A stretch of DNA of 64,000 nt from Entomortierella parvispora (taxonomy: Eukaryota > Mortierellomycota > Mortierellomycetes > Mortierellales > Mortierellaceae): contig OY752143.1 in the NCBI GenBank assembly GCA_963573315.1, positions 558,001-622,000 of the forward strand. The letters run 5' to 3'. Positions 22,232 to 35,100 of the stretch are shown in pieces; the first letter of the stretch is position 1; each line of letters starts with the position of its first letter. The translations under genes were made by a program, and so were the position numbers. The notes beneath the pieces were generated by a model. The model was not told the DNA's origin. It searched no databases and saw only the letters and a program-made list of their open reading frames with translations.

Positions 22232-22977
22232 AAAAGGCACTCGAACGATTATGGCTGCAAATGTTTCAGGATTTGCTGGAGACGTGCCTTTCCCGCGCAG
22301 GAACCAACCATATCCCTCTCTCATCATCATCTTTTGCTCACAAACCTGTTTCTCCTCATGAAGCGTGAATTCACAGAAGTCAAGATCGGTGTAGAACGAC
22401 AACTGTTACCTTTTTTTTTTTATTTTATTTTTTTTGAGATTTGTCGCTCAAGTAAAATACAAGCATAGGTGGAATCAATAGTGGATAAGTAAGGGAGAAA
22501 GGGCTGCAAAGGCGCAGATAGCAGAGATAGGTTGGCGAGAGCGAAGCAAACAGAAACAGAGAACTATACAAAGGAAAAGAAAAAGAATATACACACTTGA
22601 ATCTTCCAGGAGGAAGGAGCATCCAAAAGGTAGAGGATGGAAGTAAACTATGAGGAGAAACATTTTCTCCGTCTTCTGCTAGCAGCAGCGTTTACCATTC
22701 TTGTTTTTTCATCAGGGTCTGTCCAAAGAGGAGAGAAAGAGGGTGGTCGAGAAGTGAGGGGTGGGTTTTGGGATATGTACAGGCGAACCTCTAAAGGAGG
22801 TAGGGGTGATGAAAACAAGAACTTGAACGGGGTAGAGAGCAGATAGGCCTAGAGAACATCAGGGAAACGCGGGACAGGGGAGTCTGGATATGGCGCTTTC
22901 AGAGCAGAGAAACGACATGGTAGCACAGGACAACGAGAGGGTATATCGGGTCAGCCGAGAGCCAGTGGGCTGCAATC

Positions 22978-24271
22978 TTAGTAGTACTGCGGGTAGAAGG
23001 CAGCTTCGACTGGGATTCCGTTGGCATTGACTCGCGGGTACTCATTGGACGCAGTCAGCTCTGGATTAGAGGCAAGGCTGGCCAGGAAGTATTGTGGCTG
23101 CATTGGATGTTGCCGCGAGTGCATCTGCACTGGATACTGCTCGTACTCCTCCTGCTTGATATATGCTTGCTGCTGCTGTTGCGGCTGCTGATGGTGATGT
23201 TGTTGCTGATGATTTGGATGCTGTTGGTGTTGGTGTGGATGTGAGTGCTGTTGCTGTGGATGTTGTTGGTGGTGGTGAAGGTGCATCTGCTGCTGGTGCT
23301 TCACCTGAGGGTCCATCTGCATCATAGGCTGGAGGTGGGCCAAGGAGTCCATAGAGCTCATGTTCATCGGGGCCATGGGTGTCAACGGCGTCATAGGCGA
23401 GAGGGGCGACATGGGCGACATGGGCGAGCCCTCGTGTGGAGGCGTGTGCACCGGCGACATGTTTTGGTAGTGTGGGATCTGAACCTGGAGCTGATGGCCC
23501 ATCTCTGACTCCATCAACGCGCCACCAACCATGTCCCCGCGCCAGACGCCAGCGCGACGAATCACGACGTGCTCCTTGCGATGATGCTTGGTCAATGTGG
23601 TCTTGCGACAGAAGCTAAATTGTGGGTGGGTTGGTTTCAACGAGAGAGGGATGGCGAAGGTTAATTAATCGCCGAAAGATAACGGGAAACAGAAAACGAC
23701 CACTCGTGACACGCGTGGGAAGCGCAGTCAGGACAGACAGGGCAGAGCAGGGCACACACAGACTGGACAGGCAGGGAAGGACAGACAAGACAAACAGCAC
23801 AAACAAGACAAACAGGTCGGTCATTACCTCTTGCCACAGCCATCGACGCCGCACTTGTAGGGCCGCTTGCCGGTATGGATGCGACGGTGACGGGCGAGCG
23901 AGCTGCTGTCGCTGAATCTCTTTTGGCACTCGGGTTGCTCGCACATGTGGGGGCGTTCGCCGGAGTGCGTGCGCTGATGCACGGTCAAGGCCGAGCGTTG
24001 GATGAACGACTTTGTGCATCCTGGTTCTTGGCAGACAAACGGTCTAATTAAGGATGTGGTGGAAGAAAGAGAGATGGATAAGTACAGGCAACAGATGTAG
24101 GAGACCCATCAGTCCTCTAAACAATCATTACCTCTCGTTGGTGTGAATACGACCATGGCGAGCAAGGTCAGAGCGACGGGAGAAGGCCTTGCCACAGTTG
24201 TCCCAGGCGCAGCGGAACGGTCTCGAATCGTGTTGATGGCCCTCAGTATGGATTAGTTCGAGGATGTCCAT
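22978..24271 (-). CDS. C2H2 zinc-finger transcription factor, four fingers
   Basis: This is a nuclear DNA-binding regulator. Exons are 24271-24132, 24043-23828 and 23614-22978, giving 330 residues. Four tandem C2H2 fingers of the C-x4-C type lie at residues 21-43, 51-73, 81-103 and 111-134. TGEKP-like linkers (TNERPF, SGERPH, TGKRPY) join them. Both introns fall at or near finger boundaries. The remaining C-terminal two thirds is low-complexity: repeated M-S-P/M-T-P units, then a long Gln/His-rich tract (encoded around 23160-23300), and a Tyr/Pro-rich end (FYPQYY). Such tracts are common in fungal activation domains. The C-x4-C spacing with long inter-pair loops resembles the TFIIIA/ZNF143/Zap-type class, but no orthologue can be named. 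The gene is flanked by unusually long gene-free regions, as is common for regulatory genes. Confidence 0.9.
23155..23310 (-). repeat. Gln/His-coding trinucleotide-rich tract
   Basis: On the coding (minus) strand CAG, CAA, CAT and CAC codons dominate, giving a poly-Gln/His stretch of about 50 residues in the zinc-finger protein. The tract mixes all four codons and is not a pure microsatellite. Length variation between strains would be expected. Confidence 0.8.
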
Positions 24272-27200
24272 CTTGGGCGGGTACGCAAGGGAAGTAATGG
24301 TTGAAAGCCGAAGCGGCAGACGGGGGTGTACGAGTGGAACAGGGGGGGGTTGAAGTGCCTTTTAAGCTGATGTCAAAAAAGAGATTCAAAGAGAGAAAGA
24401 GAGGGGGGGGGAGTGGAGCGAAAGCGGTTAGTTTGTTTGCACTGCTAGCTCCGTTGTGTGTGTGTCTGATTGTGTGTGTAAGCGTATGCGAGCGGGTGTG
24501 ACTGAGAGCGAGAGGAGAATGTGGGTAGCGGCGAGGGAAGAGAATCGGTGGGTGTGTGAATGCAGAGGCTGAAGGTGTGTGATGAAGGAAGCGAGCAGGC
24601 AAGCGGGTGGACAGGATAACCATGTAGAAAGTTAGGGGGTGCACTTGTTTCCTTCCCTCTCCCTCTCCTTGTGTCTGTTGGGCACAACACACAACACATT
24701 TTTTTCCTTTTCCTTTTCCCCACCCCTGGATGTTGATGTTCCAGAGTGCCTCAAGTGGTGTCCACCATGGAGGTAAAGGAAGGTGATAGAGAAGAATCCG
24801 CGAGGATACAAATTGCGACGCACAGTCGTGCGTGGCCAATGCTACGTGCTCGAGACAGGGTCCAAGGGTCCAGCTGGGCGCTCGGACGCCAGTCGAAAGA
24901 CCGTCACCAATTCATTTCGCCGCTCGGGGATGCGAGGGACTCAGCAAGGGATGGAGGATCGAGAGTCCTGTGCGGACGCGCACGGAAGTAGACCGTTGGC
25001 CAGCTGTGATGTTCTCGCCGGCTTTGACTTTCCGCAAAGCGCTCGCACAAACACACACACAGTGCAGCAATGGATTGTGGGAGGGGGGGGGGGAGTTTAC
25101 CTGTCTTCAAAGAGGTGCCAAATAAAGGAAGTTGCTTCTCTTCAGGGTTCGTTGAAAAGAGGCAGTGGAGATCAGGAAGAGACAAGAGGAGGAGAGAGAG
25201 TGAGAACAACAGTTTCCAGGGGGGGGTTGGGGTAGAGGAGTTTTCTTGAAGTGAATGGGTAAAGAAGAAGAAGAAGAAGAAAAAGAAGAAGCAGAGAGAG
25301 AATCGTTCTGGAAGATGGATGAGGAGAAGAAAAACGGAAAGAAAGAAAAGGGAGCGGGGGATTGACAGACACATATAAATAGTCCGAGGAGGACACAGAG
25401 AAAGTTAATGGCCCTTGGGGGCACAAAGGAAAAGAAAAGGGCTGGGCACTCCCTCTGTGCGCGGTTGGGCGGGAGAACGAGAGAGGGGAGCGAGGGGAGG
25501 GAGAAGGAGAAGGTGCAATTGCGTGGAGAACCAGAGAGGTCAACGAAGTCAACACAAACACCGTCTGCCTGTCTTCGACCGAAAGCGAACACAAACAGCA
25601 ACGAGTAAACAAAGGGGTAACAACAGAGTGGAGGCAGAGAATCAAATCCAAAAGAAACAGTGAAAGCGACCAGCGGCCCTCTTCCCTCACCATCTATCCC
25701 TTCGAACCCCATCCACGACCACCACACAAAGACACAAGCGACTAAAAGTGCGTGAACTGAACGAATGAATAACAACAATTCAACTCTCACAGAAGAGACC
25801 GCGCGGTTTTATTTTTCTGTTTTGCAGCTTCTGCTTCTTTTTTCCACTGCTCTTCTTGTTCATGGGTTGTGGTTGCGAGCTTTCGAGCCTTTGTTTTATG
25901 GTGGTAAAAGAACATGGGACATGATGATCCAAGAGGACCAACAACCAAGCTACGGCGCGGAGTCTGACTTCGAAGGCTTGCTTGCTTGGTGAGAGCATTT
26001 CAGGGGTGGATGTGGCAGGTCCAGTACATCTCTTCGCTGGTCGTCAGATGGGTTGGGTTGATTTGGAAGCAGAGCAGCAAGCGATGGTTGCGACCACGGC
26101 AGTTGGTGACAGAGTCAAACGGAAAACAGTCTACGCGAAGCACCAACAACAACAAACGACTTCCATTGGTCTTTTTTTCATACTCGATCCCACTCGACAG
26201 CCCTGTCAGGGGGTTGTCTTCGGGCGGGTTGGTCGATGCCACTGTATCGTGTAAGCTTACCGACGCGTTATCTCACGTCTCCTTTCCTTCTTTCTCTCAC
26301 ACTCCTTCCTCTGTCATTCATTTCACGCCATGCTTTGACGGAAAACGAGGTGGACGAACGGTATCTTCTCTTTCTTTCTTGTCTCAGTCTAATCTTTCTT
26401 CAGGTAGATTTTTGTTCATGCCAAATCCCCATCTTGACTTGTGTGTTGTTGCACCAACTGGATGGATGACCTACTCAACCTTACACACGCTCTCTTGTTC
26501 TGGCTCTCACACAATCATGCCGGCTCAGCTTCTCTTCCGTTGAGTGTTGTTTTGAATTCAATAGACGGTTGGTGCATATGTCCTGTTTTGGTGATATTGC
26601 ATTTTTTTTTACATCATTGAACCATTCCTTTGAAGTGTTTTATACCTGTTGTCTTTGTTGTGGCAGTTGGCAGGTGCGTTTCCGCTTTCTCTTCCTTCAA
26701 GATAGTGGTTGAGCCAACGTCTCATCCCTAACCCCAAGTCACCTTTCTGCATGGCCGGACAATAATAACAATACACCCGATGACCACAAGATGAGTTTCG
26801 AGAGGCATTTCCAATTGCCAGATTGTGAAACCTTCATCAAGAAGCAAAGAAACACGTTTCCCTTTCTGTATCCGCATTTGAAAAAGAAAACTAGTAAGCG
26901 CGCTCCATGGGTTCGCTGGGCTTTTCTGTTGAAGCCGACTCTCTCAAGCACCAATGAGGGTCAGTGTGAGTTGGAATGTCGGTATTGGCGACAAAAAAAG
27001 AAAATGAGTTTATGTCTCGACGCACGCACTCATTCATACAAGTAAAAACACCCCCTTTTTTCAAGGCCCTGGTCCTTCTTCCCTGTTTTGCAGGTGATAG
27101 TGTGTTTGTCGTGCGGATGGGGCGATTGGAACGGGGATGGATCCAACAATTTCATGGGAACTGAGTCAATGTCTGTCCATCATCCCCTTACTGCTCCAAC

Positions 27201-29158
27201 TGTCCTGTAGAACATCCTTCATCAGGTGCAGGAACTCGAGAGCCGTTCGAGACACTCCAACTGGATGAACCGTTAGAAAGAGGAAGGAGCGGGAGAGAGG
27301 GGGAGGGATCGAAGGGTACACCTACCATGCACAGATCAACTAAGGCAATTATCCAAGGTTTTCTTGCTCCCTCTGCACGTTTGCTTTGCGTCTGCTCAGC
27401 TGCGTGCGGGCCCATTTTCTGGTTCATTTTGAAGATCCGACCTTGGCTCGAGCGATGATGTTCGGCTACAAAACGATAAAGAGAGCCTTCGACCGTTGCC
27501 GTCGTACCTCCACTCCTTACCTGCGGGTGAAAGCCCTCTCACTGGCCTCAACTGCACGAACATTGTAACAAACGTCGTTTCTACGAATCATTCTTTCCTT
27601 TTTTCAGTATGGATACCTGCTGTTTTCCAGCTTGATTACCCAAACCCCTCCCTTTCATGGTCCAAATTGGGCGTCAAGGAAAAAAAAAAAGTCGTCGAGC
27701 CACATGATGCACAGGGCTCACATCTTTGTGCCATTCGCTTGTGAGGAGTGAGATCAGATAGACGTCGTCACTCTTTTTTGTCGATTTATTTTTCCCACTG
27801 AACTATACCATGCTGCTCTTCTCGTCCCATCTTGACCCCTTTGGTCCAGCTTTTGGGCAAAGCCAAGCGGCTCACAAAGAAAGAATTCTCCTTGGTGTTT
27901 TCGCCACAGCTGCTTAGTCTGTCAGGTGACTAAAACATCAAGGCATTGGGAGGGCTGGAAACCAACAACACAAACACACACACACACAAAGCACCCTCAC
28001 CAGGCGTCAGTTGCCAACGTGCAGCGATGTGGCACTCATGCAAAATTCTGGCACACCTGCATTGTTATGACAGACCGTGCCCAGACCTTTTTTTTTCTTT
28101 TCGATCATATTCATTTTTTTTTTGGTTCTTGACCACTCCCTTTGTGTAACCTGTTGGCAGGGGCTGATCCAGAGGAAGAGATCAGGGAAACCTGAATAAA
28201 TTGTAATAAAAAATATCGGAGGGTTTTCTGATTCTCACCCACGAGCTTTCATGACCTTATTGCCGATGCTTATAGCTCATTTGTAAAAGCTTCTCCTTTT
28301 CTGAGGTCAGCGCTATCTCTGCTCTGTGTTGATATGTCTTTCTGTTGCATACTCGCTCTTCAATTGATCCATGGGCGCCACAATCCATCCCGCTGAATAA
28401 TATCTCGTTGCAGCGAGATGAGATAAAGCAAAAGCAAAGAGTGAGAAAAAAAAACATGGCGGTCATGGGATATCAAAGTTGGGCAAAGGGGAGGAGTGCA
28501 TGGTTGCACAAAAGATGAAAGACTTTGTGTCGAGATTCATTTCCACAACTTTCAATTGAGGAATTGAGGTGAAGGGGTGAGGAAACAGATTTTCGAGCCG
28601 CAGTCGGCTTTTGAGACGTTGAACCACATTGACCTGCGACTAACAATAGCCTTCCTGCTTGCGTCTGCAGCCTTGTGTTTCTTGCTTTTGGGTGAGTGAC
28701 TTGGTGTGTTCGCGTCAAGTTCTCTAGGATCCTCCGCCTCTCCATTTGTCAGACTAGTGTGGTAGAACAAAGGCACTTCGATGGTAATTCGGAACAAATG
28801 AGCGTACACTGTGCAGAGGCTCAAGAAAGAGCTCAGAGCTCATTCAACCACAGCTGCAGGACGACTTGGTGGGGGACCGAGGGTCGCACAGCCTCCTGAA
28901 TTTACACGCCAGTCGTTTTTTTTTTTGCGCGGGCAAGGTGCAAGAAACCACTGGCAATTTGCAACTTGGGACACTTGTTTGTTTGAAGGAGAAACAGCAG
29001 CGCACCAGGGTCCATCACCAGAGGCTGCAGCAGGACTCTGATCGGGGCAAAGTGGTGGTTGCCGAACATCCACGGGGGGTTATTTTACATATTAGGTTTT
29101 ATTGTGGTTCTTGTGGTTTTCAATATCTAGTTATCTCAACAGTCGTTGACCGTTGCAT
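24272..29158. other. Long gene-free region between the zinc-finger gene and midasin
   Basis: This 4.9-kb stretch has no supported gene. Its left part (about 24360-25500) is purine-rich on the plus strand, so CT-rich on the zinc-finger coding strand. It includes a GAA/AAG microsatellite at about 25264-25293 and a TATA-like CTATTTATATGT on the minus strand at about 25372-25383. That fits a long promoter and leader for the zinc-finger gene. Open frames such as 25986-26543 (+, no ATG start) and 25107-25790 (-) are low-complexity. The rightmost 100-150 bp is the 3'UTR of midasin. An AATAAATTGTAATAAA run occurs near 28194. Confidence 0.6.
25256..25293. repeat. AAG/GAA trinucleotide microsatellite
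   Basis: About ten consecutive AAG-type triplets with one interruption lie in the purine-rich upstream region of the zinc-finger gene. The tract does not fall in a recognisable reading frame. Confidence 0.85.
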
Positions 29159-32100
29159 TTACGACGCTACAAAGCTGAAGTATTGACGGAGCGCATCCGC
29201 CAATGTCTCAGGCAACGAGTTGATGTTCTGCAAAACCACATAATAGTCGAATGGGAAGCTGTCCAAGTACCGATCCAACGTCAACTTGGGCACGCCGTTC
29301 ACCGTCTTGAAACTGGCTGTCGTCATCTCCATGATCGACTCCTTGGCGGGCTTGTTGTCCAAGATGATGAAGATCAACATGATTTGCTGCTCGGCTGCCT
29401 GGCGGACAAGGGCCTTCAGAGTCTCGTGATTCTCGCAGATGCCATCCGAGATGATGATCTGCAACTGCCAAAGCTCCTGTGAACGTGCGGCACCGGACTG
29501 GTTCATCTTCGCTTGCTGCAGCAACGCAATGGAGGACTCCATCAGCTTCTTGACGTAAGTCTTGGATTGGTCAAATCCAAAACGCTGCAGAACCTTCGCA
29601 CCGGCCTCGCCAGTGAATGGTTGATCAAAAGGATGGAGCAATTGGACTTGCTCGCCAAAGCTCATGATTCCAATCTCTCCAACTTCGAGCTGCGAAAGAG
29701 CTTTGGAGATCAAAGCAAGAGATTCATAGGCGAGCTGAACAGAATGGGACTCAGACATGGAGGTCGAGTCGTCGATGGCAATCATCACCTGGTACTGACG
29801 CTTCGAGGGCTTTGTTCGTCGCAGCCAGATCTTGTCCTTCTTGAACTGAGAGGCAATATAGGGAATGATCTTCTTCATGTTCAGTCGCTTTCCGGTCCTG
29901 TAGTCGCCCTTGAGCTTTGTAGCTTGAGTTGGCTCCAGGATGAGTCGCAATTGCTCGCAGAGTCCCAATGCCAGATCCTGAGTGAGGTTGTCGTACTTCT
30001 GCCACAACGCCTGAGCTTCCTTGGGATCCCTACCAGTGGAGCGCCAATCGCCCAAGGAGGTCTCGAGCTGCTGGCGGAGCTCCTCGATCTCTTCCGGCTT
30101 CAATGGCTCGTGTGCATCTGCTGCCTGATTCTTCTCTTTCTTGCTGCTCTCATCCTCCTCGTCCTCATTCTCTTCCTTCTCCTTCTTGCGCTTGTCCATC
30201 CTTTGAGAAAAGAATGCTCCTTGAGCATTCTCCGGCTTGGACTCTTCCATAGCATCTTCATCTACCTTGGGCTTTTGCGCCTCTGGGCCCTCATCCATCT
30301 CGATATCCTCGTCCTTCTGATCCACATCCATATCCGCCACATCATCGTTCTTCTCATCCTCTTTCATCTGCTCCTCATCGATGGCGGCAAGGTCCTTGTT
30401 ACGATCCTGCATCTGCTGCTCGTTGGCGTTGCCCATGGTCTCCATGTCGTGGGCCTCGTCATCGTTCTGGAGATACTCAAACGCTTGGTTCTCGTCCACT
30501 TCCATCTCCTCTCCTTCCTTTGCTTCCTCATCCTTGGTATTTTCTTCTGCCTTCTCCTCTTCCTCTTCTTCATCTGGATCAGCAACATCCTGCAGCTTCT
30601 GTTTCCAGTTCTTGAGAGCCTCTGCCAAGGAGCGATGAGGGTTGGTCTCCCTCTTTTTGGGCTTCTCCTTCTCGTCTTCATTTGAGGGTCGGCTCTCCTT
30701 CTGAGAATCATCGCCACGCTCCTGGGGTCGGTTCTGTTGATCCTGCTGGTCCTCCATGTTGGGGTCAGATTTAGAAGCAGTAGGGGCACTGTCCATGGAA
30801 CGCTGACTATCCGCCTCCGCCTTGGGGTTCTCGCTCGAGTTAGCCTTGCCTTGCTCACCCTCGACACCGAACTCCTGCTGAGCTTCAGCATCCTGGTCAG
30901 GCTGCTCTTCTTGCTCCGAGGCTTTGACGTCTTCATCTTCTTCGTTCGTCTCTTCATCCTCAGACTTCTTCTCCTCGGCCTTGCGGGCATCTTCGTTAGG
31001 ACGTTGGCGAGAGTCGTCACGAGGTTCATCTTCATCCTCGTTCTCCTCCTCCTTTTCTTCGCCTTCTTCAGCAGTGACGGGGGGCTCACCCATGTCGACA
31101 TCATCGTCTTCTGGGTTCTGCATCTCATCGTCCTCCGCCTTTTCTTCAGAGGGGAATTCCTCGCCCTCCTTTTCGTCCTTTTCATCCTCGCCATCTTCGT
31201 CGTCGTCGCCACCGTCCTCCTTCTTGTCTTTGGAGAATTGCTCGTCGACGTCCATTTGATCCTCGAACGGCTCCTCATCAGGGCCATCATCACCATCATC
31301 GCCCTCTTTTTCGTCACCGTCCAGGTTCAAGTCATCAGGGAGGTCCAGGGTCTCGGCTTCGGGGATTTCGACCTGTTGCTGATCGTCAGGTTTGTGCTCT
31401 GCAGACTCTTCATCGTTATGATCCTCGAATTCTTCTTCTTCGGCATCATCGTCCTCTTGAGCTTCGGCGTCGTTCTTTTCTTCGTCGCCGCCTTCTTGAC
31501 TTTCCTCGGTCTGATCCTCCTTGCCCTGATCCTTCTTCTCTTCTTTCTTATTTTTCTTCTTGTCGTCCTGCTTGCCAGAATCTTCTTCATCCTTAGCAAC
31601 CATGTCGCTCTCTTGTTCGTTCTGCTCCGTGGACTTGTCTTCGTCAATCATCTTGTCGTTATCACGGGCATCCTCGGCTTCGTCATCACCCCACATCTTT
31701 TCGTCGATGGCCTCAGGGTTGTCATCGTCGACGTCGCCAATGGCCTCATCAGGATCTTCCTTTTCGTCCTCGTCCTCATCATCATCGTCATCTTCCTGAT
31801 CAGATGAGGGTTCGACATCCTCCATGTTGCCTTCGAAATCGTTTTCCATTTCGATTCCCTTGTCCTCTTCCTCAGTCTCTTTCTTTTCATCCTCATCCTG
31901 CTTCTTGTCGTTCTGAGTACCGAGAACCTGTTCTTCGTCCTCGATCTCATCACTGACATCCTTGCCACCTTCGCCATCACCAATACCAGTGCCGGCCACG
32001 TTGCTCTGCTCCTCACCCTCTTTCATCTCCTGTTCCATCTCTGGAATACAGAAGCCTTTGCTGAAGAGGATCGAGAAGGTGTTGCAGAGAACATAGGTCA

Positions 32101-35100
32101 ACTTGTTAATGGTCTTATGGTGCTGAACAAAGTGGAAGATGTGATGTTGGGCCAAGAAGAGATACTGTTGGATAAATGGATACAACTGCTGAAGGCGCAT
32201 CGTGACGAGGGCCTCGGCCGCGGCGCGTTCAGTGTGCGAGAGAGTCGAAGCATGCTGACCGGTATACTGGATCAGATCCTGGATCTTTTCGTTGATGGAG
32301 CGAGTCTTTTTAACGATCGAGTCCATGTGGAGGTGGCGGTGCATGGCAGCAAACTTCTTGTTTTCGGAAGTGATAAACTTCTCAGGCATTCCATACTCAT
32401 CGCGCTCATCGTCCTCTCCAACCTTTTGCTCCACGCCAGCATCGTCAGCACCAGGCTCAGGAACTGCAGCCAGTGTCATGCTCTCGGTGGAGGTGGGAGG
32501 GGCAGCAGAGGCGACCTTGTCGAGGAAGTGACGGGTATTCTGGACACTGACCAGGACGGTGGTAATACATCCCTCAATCTCGTCATTGATCTGCTGGAGG
32601 CGTTGAAGAACGGGCTCATTGCCGGTGAGGGTCAATTGCAGATCCTGTTCGCTTTGAATATCCACGAGCAGCTGACGAGGGAAAGACTCGGAGATCTGGC
32701 AGAGAAGAGGGCCAAGGATGTTGAACGTCTCGGGCATCTGCTCCAGCACATTGATTAAAGAGTCTTCAATCTCGTGAACGGACTCAATGCTTTGCGATAA
32801 TGACTGCAAAGTCGGGCTCGAGAGAAGAGGCGAGACACCGCCTGCGACCATGGGGTTCAAGCACCAGTGGCTGACAATAGCATCAAGAGAGTGCTTGAGC
32901 GACTTCGTCTTTTGCAAGGCGTTCTGGACAATAGTGAACATCTGACCACGAACTGCAGAAGTCGAGTGGCGGATAGAGACCTCGAAGACCAAAATAGCGT
33001 CCAAGAAGAGATCGAGAAGCTTGTCGAGAGCGGCCTTGTGCTGCATAAGCATTTGAGGACCGTACTTGTTCAAAGAGACAGTTGCGTTCTCAGCGAGGAT
33101 GAAGATGCCTTCGAACTGGGAAGCAACACCGCGGATGATATCCATGGAGGACTTCATGGATTGAAGTTCCTGTCTCTGCTCAATCACGAGGTTGACCAAA
33201 TGTTCGGTGTATCCTCTACCCTTCTCGGCCTCCACCACAGTAATGTCCTTGGGTGGCTGCTGGGAAAGACGACGAAGCTGCATCATACGGGCCACGATTC
33301 TATAAAAGTAATCATCCGACTTCTTCCAGAGCTGAGCAACCTGAGATCCAGCGGGAATGATCTTATCGTCCAACTTCGCTTGGGCCTCAATATCCTGGAT
33401 CTCGGTGGGGGGGAGATGGAAGACGTATCCCAAGAGATCCTCCTCAAGACGGACCATGCGATGGCGGTTCAAGCCGAGTCTCTGCAAGAGCTTCAACAAA
33501 TCGACCAAGGCACGCTTTCTGATCGTCTTCAAGTTCTTGAGTTGACTCTTGTTCTCTTCTGTCATCTTGGCAGGAGTATCCTTCTGGAAGTCCTCGATTT
33601 GCTGGATAATATCTCCACAGAGCTCTTCCAAGGGCTCTGAGTCAGAGGAGGAGAATACAATGTTCTTGAAAGTATGCTTTTTCAAAAGACCGAACGTGGT
33701 CTCGAGATTAGCAAGAGCCTTGTTGGGACTGGCGGCGATCGAGCTCTCAAACAATTGGCGAACAATATCTGAGTGCTTGCTCGACAGGGCCAACTCTGAG
33801 ATCCAGACCTTAGAGCTTGGCTGGATAATCTCAAAGACCTGTCCTTTCTTGTTGGCGTGCACAACTGGCGTCTCGAGTTGATAAGCAGTGATAATGTCCG
33901 TAAGGGGCTTTCGGAGGACATCACGGTACTTCCTCAGCAACTTATTGAGTCGACGATGGGTCTTGAGCGCACTGGCCTTCAGAGCATGAATGTTGGTATC
34001 CTTCCAACTGGCAATCTTGACATGCTCCTTCATCTCCTTCTCGATGGGCTTCTTTAGCGTTGCGACATAGGTTTGAACATTCTCAATAAACTGAGCATAG
34101 TACTGATGAACGTTCCAGATGGCGTCCGCAACCTTGGAAGCCACCGCGACCTGAGCAACCTGGCCTGGGTGACGCTTTTGACGTTCCACCAAGGTGAGTT
34201 CGCCGCGGATCTGAAGGTGGTTATGGAAGGTCCTCAAAAGATCCATACGGGGCATGAAGTCTCCAACCGTTGACGCTTGCAAGAACTGATCCATGACACC
34301 CAAGAGACCCTTGACGTGGGCATTGACATCGACGGTCTCTCCATCATCAATGGCCAGATCCATGTCACGGGTAGGCTTGACAACGGATCCATAAAAGTGG
34401 AACCACCAAGAGAAGACACTCTCGGCCTGGTTCTTGTCTTGGATCTCCAGAAGTTTGGGCCAGCAGGTCAACTCCAATTGTCTCCAAGAGATGATGAGAG
34501 TTTTAAGTTCCTCCTGATTATCCAGGATAGAATACTCCCTGCTAGCGACAGACTGCCAGTCCTCGGTCTTGAGCAAGAGAACCTCAAGACCAGCCAAGAG
34601 CTTAGCCACGGGTGAGTCCATAGGGAAGGTAATCAGGCGGTCGCAAAAGTCAATGAGCGACTGAATGACGGCGTGTTCGGTCCAGACTGAAAGAATACCC
34701 TCCAGACGGTGACGGAGCTTTTGAAGAATGGGGACGATCCGAACAGCCTCCGCGACGCGTTGGTCCTTGTAGAAATCATAAGTGGGTTCCGAGGCCCAAT
34801 AGTTGTTGTCCTTGCCTGTCAGCCAGTCCTCCATTAAAGCACTCGAGAGCATATGAGCACCTTGGGCGGCAGTATCGAGATGATGACTAAACAGAGTCTC
34901 GCTCACATCAGCCAACTCGGATGCACGGTTGTACCAGGTCCAGATACGGGAACGGCGCTCCTGAGCAGACATGACAGTTCCAGAGCACTTGTTCAACTCT
35001 GCAACCTCAAACACGGCTCGGTGGAGCTTGCCGATCAAGGTTACATCCTTTTCATCAAAGGTCTTCTCCTCTACAGCAGGGGTGGCCGCTTCCTTGCCCT

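Noticed and set aside
25107-25790. 227-codon minus-strand frame rich in Ser/Phe/Leu
   Set aside because: It reads the CT-rich leader region of the zinc-finger gene, so low-complexity sequence explains its length.
25986-26543. 185-codon plus-strand frame
   Set aside because: Opens without an ATG, has Ser/Thr/Pro-biased noise composition, and shows no splice or promoter context.
29513-30685. 390-codon open frame on the plus strand
   Set aside because: Antisense to the MIDAS and acidic parts of midasin, whose frame is strongly conserved on the other strand.
30737-31807. 356-codon open frame on the plus strand rich in Leu/Val/Phe, membrane-like
   Set aside because: It is the antisense of the Asp/Glu-rich segment of midasin. 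GAA/GAC codons read backwards give TTC/GTC, hence the false hydrophobic protein.
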